DNA from: Novosphingobium sp. ST904
GTDB lineage: Bacteria > Pseudomonadota > Alphaproteobacteria > Sphingomonadales > Sphingomonadaceae
Length of the DNA: 49,270 nucleotides
Assembly (NCBI RefSeq): GCF_001298105.1
Contig: NZ_LGJH01000125.1
Span: 1 to 49,270, forward strand
Direction of reading: 5' to 3'
Shown here in pieces: positions 25,974-34,749 of the stretch. Position 1 is the first letter of the stretch; the number at the start of each line of letters is the position of its first letter. The position numbers and the translations under genes were made by a program. The notes under the pieces were generated by a model. That model did no database searches, had not been told where the DNA came from, and worked only from the letters and a program-made list of their open reading frames with translations.

Positions 25974-26933
25974 ATGAGTCGGAACGGCCCTCGCCATATC
26001 GACGTGGTACTCGACGCGGTGCGCTCGCCGAGCAGCGCCGGCACTTCTGCGGTTACTGCATCCTGGTGCCGCTCGCTCCTGCATCATGGGCTTGATCCCG
26101 GCACCGGAGCCAAGCGTTCGCGCGTCGAAGCCGCCCTGCTGGCGCATCGGCGCAGCGAACATGCCGCCTTGCTCACGGTGGCGCAGCCGGTGCTTGACCA
26201 GATGTTTCGTTCGGTGGGCCGATCTGGCTGCGGTGTCATCCTCAGCGACCCGACCGGCATCGTGCTCGATCGCCGGGTGTGCGACGGCGATGCCGATGAA
26301 TTCAATGCCGTCGGGCTGGTCGAGGGCGGCCGCTGGGGAGAGGCGGAAGAAGGCACCAACGGCATCGGCACCTGCCTGTTCGAGGATCAGCCGGTCGTCA
26401 TCCACCGGGACCAGCACTTCGCCAGCCGCAATGTCGGCATAAGCTGCATGGATGCCCCCCTTCACGATCACAGCGGCCGCCTGATTGGTGCGCTCGACGT
26501 GTCGAGCTATCGGCAGGATCATGGCCCGGCGATGGCGGAACTGGTGTCGGCGCTCGTGCGGGATGCCGCGCGGCGTATCGAGCGGGACTATTTCTGCCAG
26601 CATTTCGCCGGTGCGCGGATCGTGTTCCTGGCCGAGGACCCGACTCATGGCTCCGCGCTTCTCGCGACGGATCGTGACGATCTGGTGATCGGCGCCAGTC
26701 GCGGCGCAAGGATGAAACTGCGCCTGACCGACGCGATGCTGGCACAGCCACGCCCGCTGGACCAGTTGCTCGGCACCGACACGCGCGGCCCATCGTTCGA
26801 GGACGGAGACCGCACGATCCTGCGCCGCGCGCTGGCGCAAGCTGGCGGAAACGCCAGTGCGGCGGCACGCATTCTCGGAGTCGGCAGGGCAACTCTCTAT
26901 CGCCGCATGGCGAAGGCCGGGCTTTCGCGCTGA
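25974..26933 (+). CDS. AcoR-like transcriptional regulator (GAF plus Fis-type HTH, no AAA+ domain)
   Basis: A 319-residue regulator related to AcoR/AdhR activators of alcohol and acetoin metabolism. A GAF-like sensor covers about 70-190 (GRSGCGVILSDPTGIVLDRRVCDG, WGEAEEGTNGIGTCL, ISCMDAPLHDHSGRLIGALDVSSY). The C terminus is a Fis-type helix-turn-helix (DRTILRRALAQAGGNASAAARILGVGRATLYRRMAKAGL). The sigma-54-activating AAA+ module with its Walker A motif is absent, so it should act on ordinary promoters. AGGAG precedes the ATG. It lies directly upstream of aldehyde and alcohol dehydrogenase genes, separated by a region with a perfect CTGTCTC-N6-GAGACAG palindrome, a likely binding site. Confidence 0.88.
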   Translation: MSRNGPRHIDVVLDAVRSPSSAGTSAVTASWCRSLLHHGLDPGTGAKRSRVEAALLAHRRSEHAALLTVAQPVLDQMFRSVGRSGCGVILSDPTGIVLDRRVCDGDADEFNAVGLVEGGRWGEAEEGTNGIGTCLFEDQPVVIHRDQHFASRNVGISCMDAPLHDHSGRLIGALDVSSYRQDHGPAMAELVSALVRDAARRIERDYFCQHFAGARIVFLAEDPTHGSALLATDRDDLVIGASRGARMKLRLTDAMLAQPRPLDQLLGTDTRGPSFEDGDRTILRRALAQAGGNASAAARILGVGRATLYRRMAKAGLSR

Positions 26934-26956
26934 GGCAGATCATCCGTTCGGTGAAA

Positions 26957-26976
26957 CTGTCTCGCCGATGAGACAG
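26957..26976. promoter_or_regulatory. Inverted repeat upstream of the aldehyde dehydrogenase, candidate regulator site
   Basis: CTGTCTC-GCCGAT-GAGACAG, perfect 7-bp arms with a 6-bp spacer, 104 bases before the aldehyde dehydrogenase GTG. It lies 24 bases after the regulator stop and lacks a T tract in either direction. An operator is therefore likelier than a terminator. Confidence 0.5.
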
Positions 26977-27079
26977 CAGGGCGGCTAGCAACACGGCCCC
27001 CCGCTTCCGCAATCGTTTCAACTGCGCAACACTCCTTGACGACGAGACGCCATCAGGCGCCGCAAGAGAGGATATATCC

Positions 27080-28599
27080 GTGGACGCACTTGTTCAGGAA
27101 CGGGCCGCATTCAAGGCTCCTTTCTCCGCCCGCTATGACAACTTCATCGGTGGTCGCTGGGTCGCTCCGAACGCCGGGCGCTATTTCGACAATACTTCCC
27201 CCATCAACGGCAAGGTCGTGGGCCAGATCGCCCGTTCCGACGCTTCCGACATCGAGGCCGCGCTGGACGCTGCCCATGCCGCCAAGGATGCCTGGGGCAA
27301 GACCTCGGTGGCAGAACGCGCCCGCATCCTCAATCTCGTGGCCGACCGGATGGAGGAGAACCTGGAACGCCTCGCCACGGCCGAGACCTGGGACAACGGC
27401 AAGCCGATCCGCGAGACAATGGCCGCCGACGTGCCGCTGGCGATCGACCATTTCCGCTATTACGCGGGGGTGATCCGAGGCCAGGAAGGCACGCTCAGCG
27501 AGATCGACAACGATACCGTCGCCTATCACTTCCACGAACCGCTGGGCGTGGTCGGGCAGATCATTCCCTGGAACTTCCCGCTGCTGATGGCGGCATGGAA
27601 GCTGGCTCCCGCGCTGGCGGCGGGCAACTGCGTGGTGCTCAAGCCGGCCGAGCAGACCCCCGCCTCGATCATGGTCTGGGCGGAAATCGTTGGCGACCTG
27701 CTGCCTCCCGGCACGCTCAACATCGTGAACGGCTTCGGCCTGGAGGCCGGAAAGCCGCTGGCCTCGTCCAGCCGCATCGCCAAGATCGCCTTCACCGGCG
27801 AGACGACAACCGGCCGTCTCATCATGCAATACGCCAGCGAGAACCTGATCCCGGTCACGCTGGAACTCGGCGGCAAATCGCCCAACATCTTCTTCGAGGA
27901 CGTGGCCGCGGCTGACGATGAGTTCTTCGACAAGGCGATCGAAGGTTTCGTGATGTTCGCGCTCAACCAGGGCGAAGTCTGCACCTGTCCGAGCCGCGCG
28001 CTGATCCACGAGAAGATCTACGACCGTTTCATGGAACGTGCGCTCCAGCGCGTGGCCGCGATCGTGCAGGGCAATCCGCTTGACCCCGCGACGATGATCG
28101 GCGCGCAGGCATCTTCCGAGCAGCGCGAGAAGATCCTCTCCTACTTCGATATCGGCCGCCAGGAAGGCGCTGAAATCCTCATCGGGGGCGAGGCCGCGCA
28201 ACTCGAAGGCGAGCTTGCGGGCGGCTACTACGTCAAGCCGACGGTGTTCAAGGGACACAACAAGATGCGGATATTCCAGGAGGAGATCTTCGGTCCTGTC
28301 GTTTCCGTTACCACCTTCAGGGACGCCGACGAGGCGCTCGCCATCGCCAACGACACGCTTTACGGCCTCGGTGCCGGCGTGTGGAGCCGCGATGCCAATA
28401 CCTGCTACCGTTTCGGCCGCGAGATCAAGCCGGCCGGGTCTGGACCAACTGCTATCATGCCTATCCCGCCCATGCGGCGTTCGGCGGCTACAAGCAGTCC
28501 GGTATCGGGCGCGAAACGCACAAGATGATGCTCGACCACTACCAACAGACGAAGAACATGCTGGTCAGCTACAGCCCCCGGAAGCTCGGATTTTTCTGA
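27080..28599 (+). CDS. NAD(P)-dependent aldehyde dehydrogenase (ExaC/AldB-like), frameshifted
   Basis: Oxidises an aldehyde, probably acetaldehyde or another short-chain aldehyde, to the acid. About 506 residues, usual for the family. Catalytic Cys301 lies in [13 protein letters not shown], general base Glu262 in [14 protein letters not shown], and cofactor-binding motifs are [21 protein letters not shown] and [11 protein letters not shown]. The second Cys next to the catalytic one is typical of the ExaC/AldB group. The frame breaks near 28429, where one G is missing in AAGGCC; repaired, it reads [35 protein letters not shown] and ends [10 protein letters not shown]. The GTG start has GAGAGG upstream. 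It forms a unit with AdhP and DUF779 genes and the AcoR-like regulator. Confidence 0.92.
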
Positions 28600-28696
28600 G
28601 CTTCGCCCCCCCGGCGCGCCTCGCTCCGCTCTCTCCCGATGGGCGGGCGCGCCCCCAATCCCGAAAACAGGACCTAGTCCCGAGAGGAATTACCCA

Positions 28697-29727
28697 ATGG
28701 CCAAGACCATGAAGGCTGCCGTCGTGCGTGAATTCGGAAAGCCGCTGACGATCGACGAAGTGCCGGTGCCCGAAGTCGGCCCCGGCCAAATACAGGTCGC
28801 GATCCAGGCGTCGGGCGTTTGCCATACCGACCTTCATGCCGCGGAGGGGGACTGGCCGGTCAAGCCCAACCCGCCGTTCATTCCGGGCCACGAAGGTGTC
28901 GGCTTTGTCAGCCAGGTCGGCGCGGGCGTAAAGCATGTGAAGGAAGGCGACCGGGTCGGGGTGCCGTGGCTCTACAGCGCCTGCGGGCACTGCGTCCATT
29001 GCCTTGGCGGCTGGGAAACGCTTTGCGAGACGCAGGAGAACACCGGCTATTCGGTAAATGGCGGTTTCGCCGACTATGTGATCGCCGATCCCAATTACGT
29101 TGGCCACTTGCCGGGCAACATCAGCTTCACAGAGATCGCACCGGTGCTCTGCGCCGGTGTCACGGTCTACAAGGGCCTGAAGATGACAGATACCAAACCC
29201 GGCGATTACGTGGCGATCAGCGGGATCGGCGGGCTGGGCCACATGGCCGTGCAGTACGCAGTGGCAATGGGCCTCAATGTCGCGGCCATCGACATTGACG
29301 ATGCCAAGCTCGACCTTGCCCGCAGGCTTGGCGCGACGATCACCGTCAATGCGCGAAACGAAGACCCGGCAACGATCATCAAGCGCGAAACCGGCGGCGG
29401 AGTGAACGGTGCTCTGGTTACGGCGGTGAGCGAGAAGGCTTCGCGCAGGCAGTCGGCGTGGTCGCGCGGGGCGGCACCGTGGCTCTCAACGGATTGCCGC
29501 CGGGCGATTTCCCGCTCAACATCTTCGGCATGGTGCTTAACGGCATTACCGTGCGGGGTTCGATCGTCGGCACCCGGCTCGATCTTCAGGAATCGATCGA
29601 CTTTGCCGCGCAGGGCAAGGTCAAGGCGACGATCGAGACCGCGCGGATCGAAGACATCAACACCATATTCGACCGTATGCACAAGGGCCAGATCGAAGGA
29701 CGCGTGGTTCTCGATATGGCCGGTTGA
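28697..29727 (+). CDS. adhP: Zinc-dependent alcohol dehydrogenase (AdhP-like), frameshifted
   Basis: NAD-dependent medium-chain alcohol dehydrogenase, about 343 residues. Catalytic zinc ligands are Cys in [14 protein letters not shown], His in IPGHEGVG and Cys in [14 protein letters not shown]. The structural zinc is held by four Cys in [18 protein letters not shown]. The Rossmann motif is [13 protein letters not shown]. The frame breaks near 29440, where one T is missing in GCTTTCG. The repaired protein reads [39 protein letters not shown] and ends [19 protein letters not shown] precedes the ATG. It pairs with the aldehyde dehydrogenase 97 bases upstream to convert a primary alcohol to the acid. 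Confidence 0.93.
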
Positions 29728-29800
29728 ATTCAGCGACGCTGCGCCGGTCCGTTGTCTCCGGACGGGGCCGACGCAGCGGATTTGGAAGGAGTTCGCCGGG

Positions 29801-30169
29801 GTGACGAATGAGGTAGAACGGGTCGCCGCAACCCCGGCGGCACTTGCGTTGATCGCCGAACTGACAGCCGAATACGGTCCTGTGCTGTTCCATCAGTCGG
29901 GCGGGTGCTGCGATGGATCTTCGCCGATGTGCTATCCGCAAGGGGAGTTCCGCATCGGCGAAAGCGATCGGCTTCTCGGCGAAGTGGGCGGAGCGCCGGT
30001 CTATATCGGCCGCGCGCAGGGCGAAGCCTGGGCCCACACGCAACTCATCCTCGACGTCGTTCCCGGTCGCGGAGGGATGTTCAGCCTCGACAACGGCCGC
30101 GAGCAACGCTTCCTGACGCGGGGGCGGGTGTTCAGCGCAGAGGAACTGGCCCTGCTCGCCGAAAGTTGA
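29801..30169 (+). CDS. DUF779 domain protein
   Basis: A 122-residue protein of the DUF779 family, which commonly accompanies aldehyde/alcohol dehydrogenase operons; its function is not established. The Cys-rich family signature [22 protein letters not shown] is present, followed by [30 protein letters not shown]. The Cys and His residues suggest metal binding or redox chemistry, which is inference. The GTG start has AAGGAG ten bases upstream. It is the last gene of the alcohol oxidation cluster. Confidence 0.88.
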   Translation: MTNEVERVAATPAALALIAELTAEYGPVLFHQSGGCCDGSSPMCYPQGEFRIGESDRLLGEVGGAPVYIGRAQGEAWAHTQLILDVVPGRGGMFSLDNGREQRFLTRGRVFSAEELALLAES

Positions 30170-30208
30170 TTGAGCCTGCGAGAAGGGCCTGCCGGCCCCT
30201 CCGGCGGC

Positions 30209-30331
30209 CTACTTGGAAACCCTGACCGCGCGCCGCACCCGGGCTTGCTGCCAGCGGGACGAGACCGCCCGTGAACCGAAGATGAGAACGAGGATAGTCG
30301 TTCCGACTATCAGGGCTTCGAGGGTGACCAT
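30209..30331 (-). CDS. Possible 40-residue single-helix membrane protein
   Basis: A short ORF begins MVTLEALIVGTTILVLIFGSR and ends with an Arg-rich tail (RWQQARVRRAVRVSK). This is one membrane helix with a positive cytoplasmic end. No good ribosome binding site is visible and no family is recognised. It is the only coding-like element in the 295-base gap between the DUF779 and hypothetical genes. Confidence 0.3.
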   Translation of the reverse strand: MVTLEALIVGTTILVLIFGSRAVSSRWQQARVRRAVRVSK

Positions 30332-30464
30332 GTCCGCTTGCAATGCCCTGTTCCTTGGTACTGGAGTTCGAAAGACCTCTTGATCCGCCTGCCGGGAATC
30401 GCACCCGACGAGAGAGCCTAACATCGCCTTGGCGGAGTCCCCAGCGAATTCGCCGGGTTCTCGC

Positions 30465-31292
30465 TTATCGGGCTGCCGCCGCCAGGACCCGGTCGCCCAG
30501 CGCGGCATAGAACCGGCAGATCACGAGCACGGAATCGCGGGTCAGGATCGGGGAATCGGGCGCTGCGCGCGGCGGACAGGGTGTGTCGCGGCCCAGTGCC
30601 AGTTGCAGGTCCGCGCGCAGGGCGGGTGTATCGGCGGGGCTGGGGCAATGGCGCAATAGCGCGGAAATCCGCCCGATGGCCAGAAGCCGCGCGCGGGCAT
30701 GGCGTTCCATCCCGAGCATGCCTTCGACGACCAGCATCTTGCCGGAGGTGTTGTGCCGGCTGGCGAAATGGCGGTCATCGTGATCGTCGCCGCCATGTCC
30801 CGCGGCCACGGCATCCAGCAGGACGGAAAGGAAGCGGTCGAGTTCGTGCAGCCGGTTGCCGCTCATCCGCGTAAAGGCGGACAGCGCCAGAGACGAAGGG
30901 ATTGCCGGCACGGGCCGCCCCGGAAAGCGCGGTGCTGCGGAACAAGGCGCGGGGGCGAGCCGGGCATGGCGCACCCAGAAGTCGCAGGCGTGCATCAGCG
31001 TCCGGTGGGCCCGGCCCACTGCTTCGGGGACGACGGCGCGGTCAGGCGACGTCGCCGGCAACGGCGTTTCCACGAGGTCTAGGATCGGCTCGCGCCCCCG
31101 GACGAAGCGGTTTCCAGCCTCATCAACGCGACCAGTCCGGGTAAGGTGTAGTGCCCGTTTCCCGCCGCAGGCGGCGATGCGCCGCTCGTAGTGAGCAACG
31201 ATATCGAACCGCGAGCCCCGCGAGGGAGCTTCGCCGGGATGGCCGCGCATAACGGCGATCTGATGGTGAAAGAGAAGTTGATTGAGGTCCAT
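30465..31292 (-). CDS. Hypothetical protein starting MDLNQLLFHHQ
   Basis: A 275-residue ORF with AGGAG nine bases upstream of its ATG and no signal peptide or membrane segment. The opening MDLNQLLFHHQIA and the following HYERRIA resemble short uncharacterised proteins I associate with sphingomonads, though that was not checked. The rest is Arg/His-rich with no motif I recognise (TLMHACDFWVRHARLAP, RNTSGKMLVVEGMLGMERHARARLLAIGRISALLRHC). The function is unknown. A palindrome lies 82-97 bases upstream of its start. Moderate confidence that it is coding, given the ribosome binding site and uninterrupted frame. Confidence 0.5.
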   Translation of the reverse strand: MDLNQLLFHHQIAVMRGHPGEAPSRGSRFDIVAHYERRIAACGGKRALHLTRTGRVDEAGNRFVRGREPILDLVETPLPATSPDRAVVPEAVGRAHRTLMHACDFWVRHARLAPAPCSAAPRFPGRPVPAIPSSLALSAFTRMSGNRLHELDRFLSVLLDAVAAGHGGDDHDDRHFASRHNTSGKMLVVEGMLGMERHARARLLAIGRISALLRHCPSPADTPALRADLQLALGRDTPCPPRAAPDSPILTRDSVLVICRFYAALGDRVLAAAAR

Positions 31293-31373
31293 ATCCGGCT
31301 CTCCTGTTTGCGGGGAGCGCAGTGTGTCTCTCAGTCACCGACGCGCGTTTCTGGACGGTGATCTGGGGACTAT

Positions 31374-31389
31374 ACGCAAAAGCTTGCGT
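31374..31389. promoter_or_regulatory. Palindrome ACGCAA-N4-TTGCGT upstream of the hypothetical gene
   Basis: Perfect 6-bp arms with a 4-bp spacer, in the 179-bp gap between the LysR stop and the hypothetical start. It may be an operator of the hypothetical gene. On the minus strand TATAGT, a plausible -10, follows directly. Confidence 0.3.
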
Positions 31390-31471
31390 CATGGCTAGTT
31401 CGTAATCATGTTGAACGACACCTAAACGTACCAGAGCCCGGTTGGGCAGTAGCTGGTTTCGCGCTTGCGAT

Positions 31472-32410
31472 CTATCGGTTCGTGGCGCGGGGAGACGGGC
31501 AATCAGGAGTGTCCGGCAGCGGCGGGAAGAACGGCTGGGCGGCATAGTGGTCGATGAAGGCGCGCTGCGCTGCCGACATGCCGCGCCGCGCCGCAAAGAC
31601 CATGTGGACGATGCCTTCGCGCGTATGCCATTGCGGCAGGACCCGCAGCAGTCGCCCCTGTAGCAGGTCCGCGCGGCAGCCCTGTTCGTGGAGCAGCGCC
31701 ACCCCCAGTCCGTCGAGCGCGGCTTCGCGCACGATCGTGGAATCGTTGCTGCACAGCCGGGGCCGGTGGAAGATGCGGGCGCGTTCGCCGGTTTCGCTCG
31801 TCATGTCCCAGCGGTGATGCTCGGCGTGTTCGCCGATCGTGAGCGTCGGGAGGCTCTGGAGCATGTCGATCCCGATCGCCGGCAGGCCCGCGAGGAATTC
31901 CGGGCTGGCGACGAGGATGCGCTGGCTGCGGCCGAGCTGGCGCATGGTCAGCGAAAGATCGGTCTCCTCCTCCACGTCGACGCGCAGGGCGATGTCGAAA
32001 CCTTCGCGGATGATGTCCACCCGGCGGCTGGTGAGGTGCATGTCCAGCCGCACTTGCGGATAGCGGGCGAGGAACGAGGCCAGCCCCTCCGCGCCGAGAT
32101 AGCGGGCAAGGCCCGGCGGGCAGCTGATCCGCAGCAGCCCGGAAACGTCTTCGCGTGCCCGCTCGGCGATGGCGCGGGTGGCGGCGAGGCCATCGGCGAT
32201 GACTTCGCACTGCCGGTAGACTTCCTGGCCGACATCCGTGACGCGCACGTTGCGGGTGGAGCGTTCCAGCAGCCGCGTGCCGAGTTCGCGCTCCAGCTTG
32301 GCGACCCGCTTGGACAGCTTTCCGCGCGCCTCGCCGGTGGCGCGTTCGGCGGCCGAGAAACCGCCATGCCGCACGACCATGGCGAAGCTGCGCAAGTCTT
32401 CGAGTTCCAT
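31472..32410 (-). CDS. LysR-family transcriptional regulator
   Basis: A 312-residue LysR regulator. The N-terminal winged helix reads MELEDLRSFAMVVRHGGFSAAERATGEARGKLSKRVAKLERELGTRLLERSTRNVRVTDVG. The helix-turn-helix is slightly unusual, with RGKLSKRVAKLE in place of the common SAVSRAIKRLE wording. The effector domain follows (LRISCPPGLARYLGAEGLASFLARYPQVRLDMHLTSRRVDIIREGFDIALRV), typical of the CrgA/DhcR-like branch. The ATG at 32410 with GGGGAG upstream is preferred over a start 29 codons earlier. It follows the FUSC transporter gene by 97 bases on the same strand; LysR genes are more often divergent from targets, so the target is uncertain. Confidence 0.93.
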   Translation of the reverse strand: MELEDLRSFAMVVRHGGFSAAERATGEARGKLSKRVAKLERELGTRLLERSTRNVRVTDVGQEVYRQCEVIADGLAATRAIAERAREDVSGLLRISCPPGLARYLGAEGLASFLARYPQVRLDMHLTSRRVDIIREGFDIALRVDVEEETDLSLTMRQLGRSQRILVASPEFLAGLPAIGIDMLQSLPTLTIGEHAEHHRWDMTSETGERARIFHRPRLCSNDSTIVREAALDGLGVALLHEQGCRADLLQGRLLRVLPQWHTREGIVHMVFAARRGMSAAQRAFIDHYAAQPFFPPLPDTPDCPSPRATNR

Positions 32411-32507
32411 GCCGCGCTCCCCTTTGCCGCGTTCCGATCCTTCAGGCTGCCATTCCCGGACCGGCGCCGGATTACAAGCATTTCGCGAAGCGGCCATGGC
32501 GAGGGGG

Positions 32508-34580
32508 TCAGGCCGCGCGGTCGAGAATGCCGTCCGGGGCGGGCGGCCTGCCCGGCGGATGGCCGTGCGGGAAGAACACGCGGCGCAGCGTCAGCAGCGC
32601 CAGCACGCCTTCGCGCGCATGGGCAGGTTCGCACGCGGCGAGGGTGCGGATGCCGTGATCGATCGTGCTTTCCAGCATCTTTGGCGGGGTGATGGCCATG
32701 CGGGCGGCGGCCTGCGCGCGGTAGTGCGCGGCGACGGCCTGCCTTGCCGCGGCCAGTGCCGACGCCGCATCCCCGCGTAACGAGCGTTCGAGCTTGCCCA
32801 GCCGCAGCAGGGCGGCTCCGGCGCGCAGATCGTTCAGTCCGTCCAGCAGGGCCGCGCCGGGATCGCGTCCGGTGGCGACAAGGCGCGGCGCGAGCAGGCC
32901 GATCCGGTCGAGCGCCACGCCGATCCAGGCACCCGGCGCGGGCGCGCCCGGAGCGTCGAACCGGCCGATGTCGCGCCAGCTCGCCTGCACGATGCGCTCC
33001 GCCCTTCGCCCTGCGCCCACCGTGGAGAAGATGCGCAGCATCACCAACGACAGCACCGCGCCGGCAAGCTGGGCGATGGCGGCATTGATGAAGGTCGGGA
33101 AATGCTCGGCATATTCCTCGTTGAGGCCGACCGTGTTGAGCAGGCCCAGCAGCAGCCCGGTTGCCATGAGCGCCCGTGGCGGCCTGGCCAGCAGCGATCC
33201 GCCCACCAGCAGGTATGGGGCGAGAACGGCGATCAGCACGCCGAACTCCGTCACGCGCGGGAGGATCGCGAAAGTATAGGCGATGGCGGCGAACGTGGCG
33301 ATCACCCAGCCGGCGAGGAACTTGTTGAGCAGCACGGCGGGCTGGTCGAACCCGGCGAAGAGGGAGCAGCAGATCGCCGCGATCATCACCGCGCCGTCCC
33401 CGCTCGGCCATGCGGTGAGCCGCCAGAAAGCCACCGCGATGCAGACCGTGGCCACCGCGTTGAGGCCGGAGCGCAGCGCCATGCCCCGGTCTTCGTGGAG
33501 GGCGCGCGGCACCGCGCTGCCGAGCAGGGCGGGCACGTCCGTGCTGACGGCGGCGCGCGAGGGGGCGTGAAGCTGGCGGCGCAAGTCCCGGCAGTGGCAA
33601 TGCGCCTCGATCAGTTCGCCGAGGCGAACGAGCAGGCCCAGCTTCAGCAAGTCCGGCGCTGCCATGTCCGGGCCGACCTCGGGCTCCAGCGCTTGTGCCC
33701 GCCTGCGCAAGGTTGCGGCTTCCTCGCGGTAGCCGCCGTCATCGCGGTCCAGCCAGTCGCGGGCCTGCGCGGCGAGCCGGTCCAGCCGGGCATCGGCATG
33801 GCCTTCGCCGCGAAGCTCGTGAAGCCGGTCCTCCACGGCGGCGGCAAGCGGTGCGAGTATCGCCAGTTGCTGCTGGAGCGCCCGCACCGCGCCGACGCGC
33901 AGGCGCCTGCGGCCGGTGTCGAACGGCAGGTGGATGGAAAGCTGGTGCAGTTCGGCAATGTCGAGCGCCAGTTGGCGCCGGTCCCGCGCGAGGCGGACGG
34001 TGCCCGCTTCGTCCAGCGTGTCGATCGACCAGCGCTCGGCATCGCGCACGATCGCGTCGACGCGGGCCAGCAGGCGGTCGGAAACGCTGCGCGGGAAAAC
34101 CAGCGAATGGACCAGTCCGGCGCAGAAGAAGCCCAGCGCGATCTCCTGCACGCGCGAGACGGCGGTGGTGAACACGGCTTCGGGGCGGTCGATGATCGGC
34201 ATGGAAACGAGGATCGCGGTGAACCCGGCCAGGAGGTACATATAGGCCCGCGCGGTGCGGTCGATCACGGCGAGGTAGATGCACAGGCCCAGCCAGCCGG
34301 CCAGCGCCAGCGTGAGGAATTCGGGCGATCCGCGCAGGTTCGGCAGCAGGATCACCGCCACCGCCGCGCCGATCGCGGTGCCGGAAAGGCGGAACAGCGC
34401 CTTGGAATGGACCGCGCCGGTCATCGGACTGGCGACGATATAGGCGGTCATCACCGACCAGAACGGCTTGGGAAACTGGAAGGTGAGCGCAAGGTAATAG
34501 GCGAGCGCCGCCGCCGCCAGGCACTTGAGCGAGAACAGCGCATCGGTAACGCCGAAACGGTCGGCGATGGACGGAGTCAT
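32508..34580 (-). CDS. FUSC-family membrane protein (aromatic acid efflux AaeB-like)
   Basis: A 690-residue inner membrane protein of the FUSC/AaeB family. An N-terminal block of about six helices holds the family segment LALTFQFPKPFWSVMTAYIVASPMTGAVHSKALFRLSGTAIGA. A long soluble middle region is Arg-rich and helical (about 170-340). A second helix block follows (GMALRSGLNAVATVCIAVAFWRLTAWPSGDGAVMIAAICCSLFAGFDQPA) and then a cytoplasmic C-terminal domain. AaeB-type proteins export hydroxylated aromatic acids together with a periplasmic adaptor and a small DUF1656 partner; neither partner is encoded beside this gene. Confidence 0.9.
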   Translation of the reverse strand: MTPSIADRFGVTDALFSLKCLAAAALAYYLALTFQFPKPFWSVMTAYIVASPMTGAVHSKALFRLSGTAIGAAVAVILLPNLRGSPEFLTLALAGWLGLCIYLAVIDRTARAYMYLLAGFTAILVSMPIIDRPEAVFTTAVSRVQEIALGFFCAGLVHSLVFPRSVSDRLLARVDAIVRDAERWSIDTLDEAGTVRLARDRRQLALDIAELHQLSIHLPFDTGRRRLRVGAVRALQQQLAILAPLAAAVEDRLHELRGEGHADARLDRLAAQARDWLDRDDGGYREEAATLRRRAQALEPEVGPDMAAPDLLKLGLLVRLGELIEAHCHCRDLRRQLHAPSRAAVSTDVPALLGSAVPRALHEDRGMALRSGLNAVATVCIAVAFWRLTAWPSGDGAVMIAAICCSLFAGFDQPAVLLNKFLAGWVIATFAAIAYTFAILPRVTEFGVLIAVLAPYLLVGGSLLARPPRALMATGLLLGLLNTVGLNEEYAEHFPTFINAAIAQLAGAVLSLVMLRIFSTVGAGRRAERIVQASWRDIGRFDAPGAPAPGAWIGVALDRIGLLAPRLVATGRDPGAALLDGLNDLRAGAALLRLGKLERSLRGDAASALAAARQAVAAHYRAQAAARMAITPPKMLESTIDHGIRTLAACEPAHAREGVLALLTLRRVFFPHGHPPGRPPAPDGILDRAA

Positions 34581-34708
34581 CGTGCCTCGCCCGCCTTGGC
34601 GGGCTTGGGGCGGGACGAGCAGGTCCGGCGTGATGCGGTCTGGGTCTGCATGGCTCCGGCGCTATGGGCTGCGGAGCCATGCCACTAGTCTGCGGTCAGG
34701 CTACAGAC

Positions 34709-34727
34709 TGTCTCCTCATGGGAGACA
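34709..34727. other. Inverted repeat TGTCTCC-N5-GGAGACA between DUF1993 and FUSC genes
   Basis: Perfect 7-bp arms. It lies 23 bases after the DUF1993 stop and about 130 bases above the FUSC start. No T tract follows on the minus strand, so it is either a weak terminator or an operator for the FUSC gene. Its half-sites resemble those at 26957 but the spacing differs. Confidence 0.4.
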
Positions 34728-34749
34728 ATCGCGCGCCGAAGTGGGGGTA

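Noticed and set aside
26934..27079. Sigma-54 (-24/-12) promoter before the aldehyde dehydrogenase
   Set aside because: No TGGCAC-N5-TTGCA-like sequence was found in the gap, and the regulator lacks the AAA+ domain.
33102..34688. 528-residue plus-strand frame opposite the FUSC gene
   Set aside because: The composition is Gln/Arg/Gly/His-rich without domains; it is a shadow of the clearly recognised transporter.
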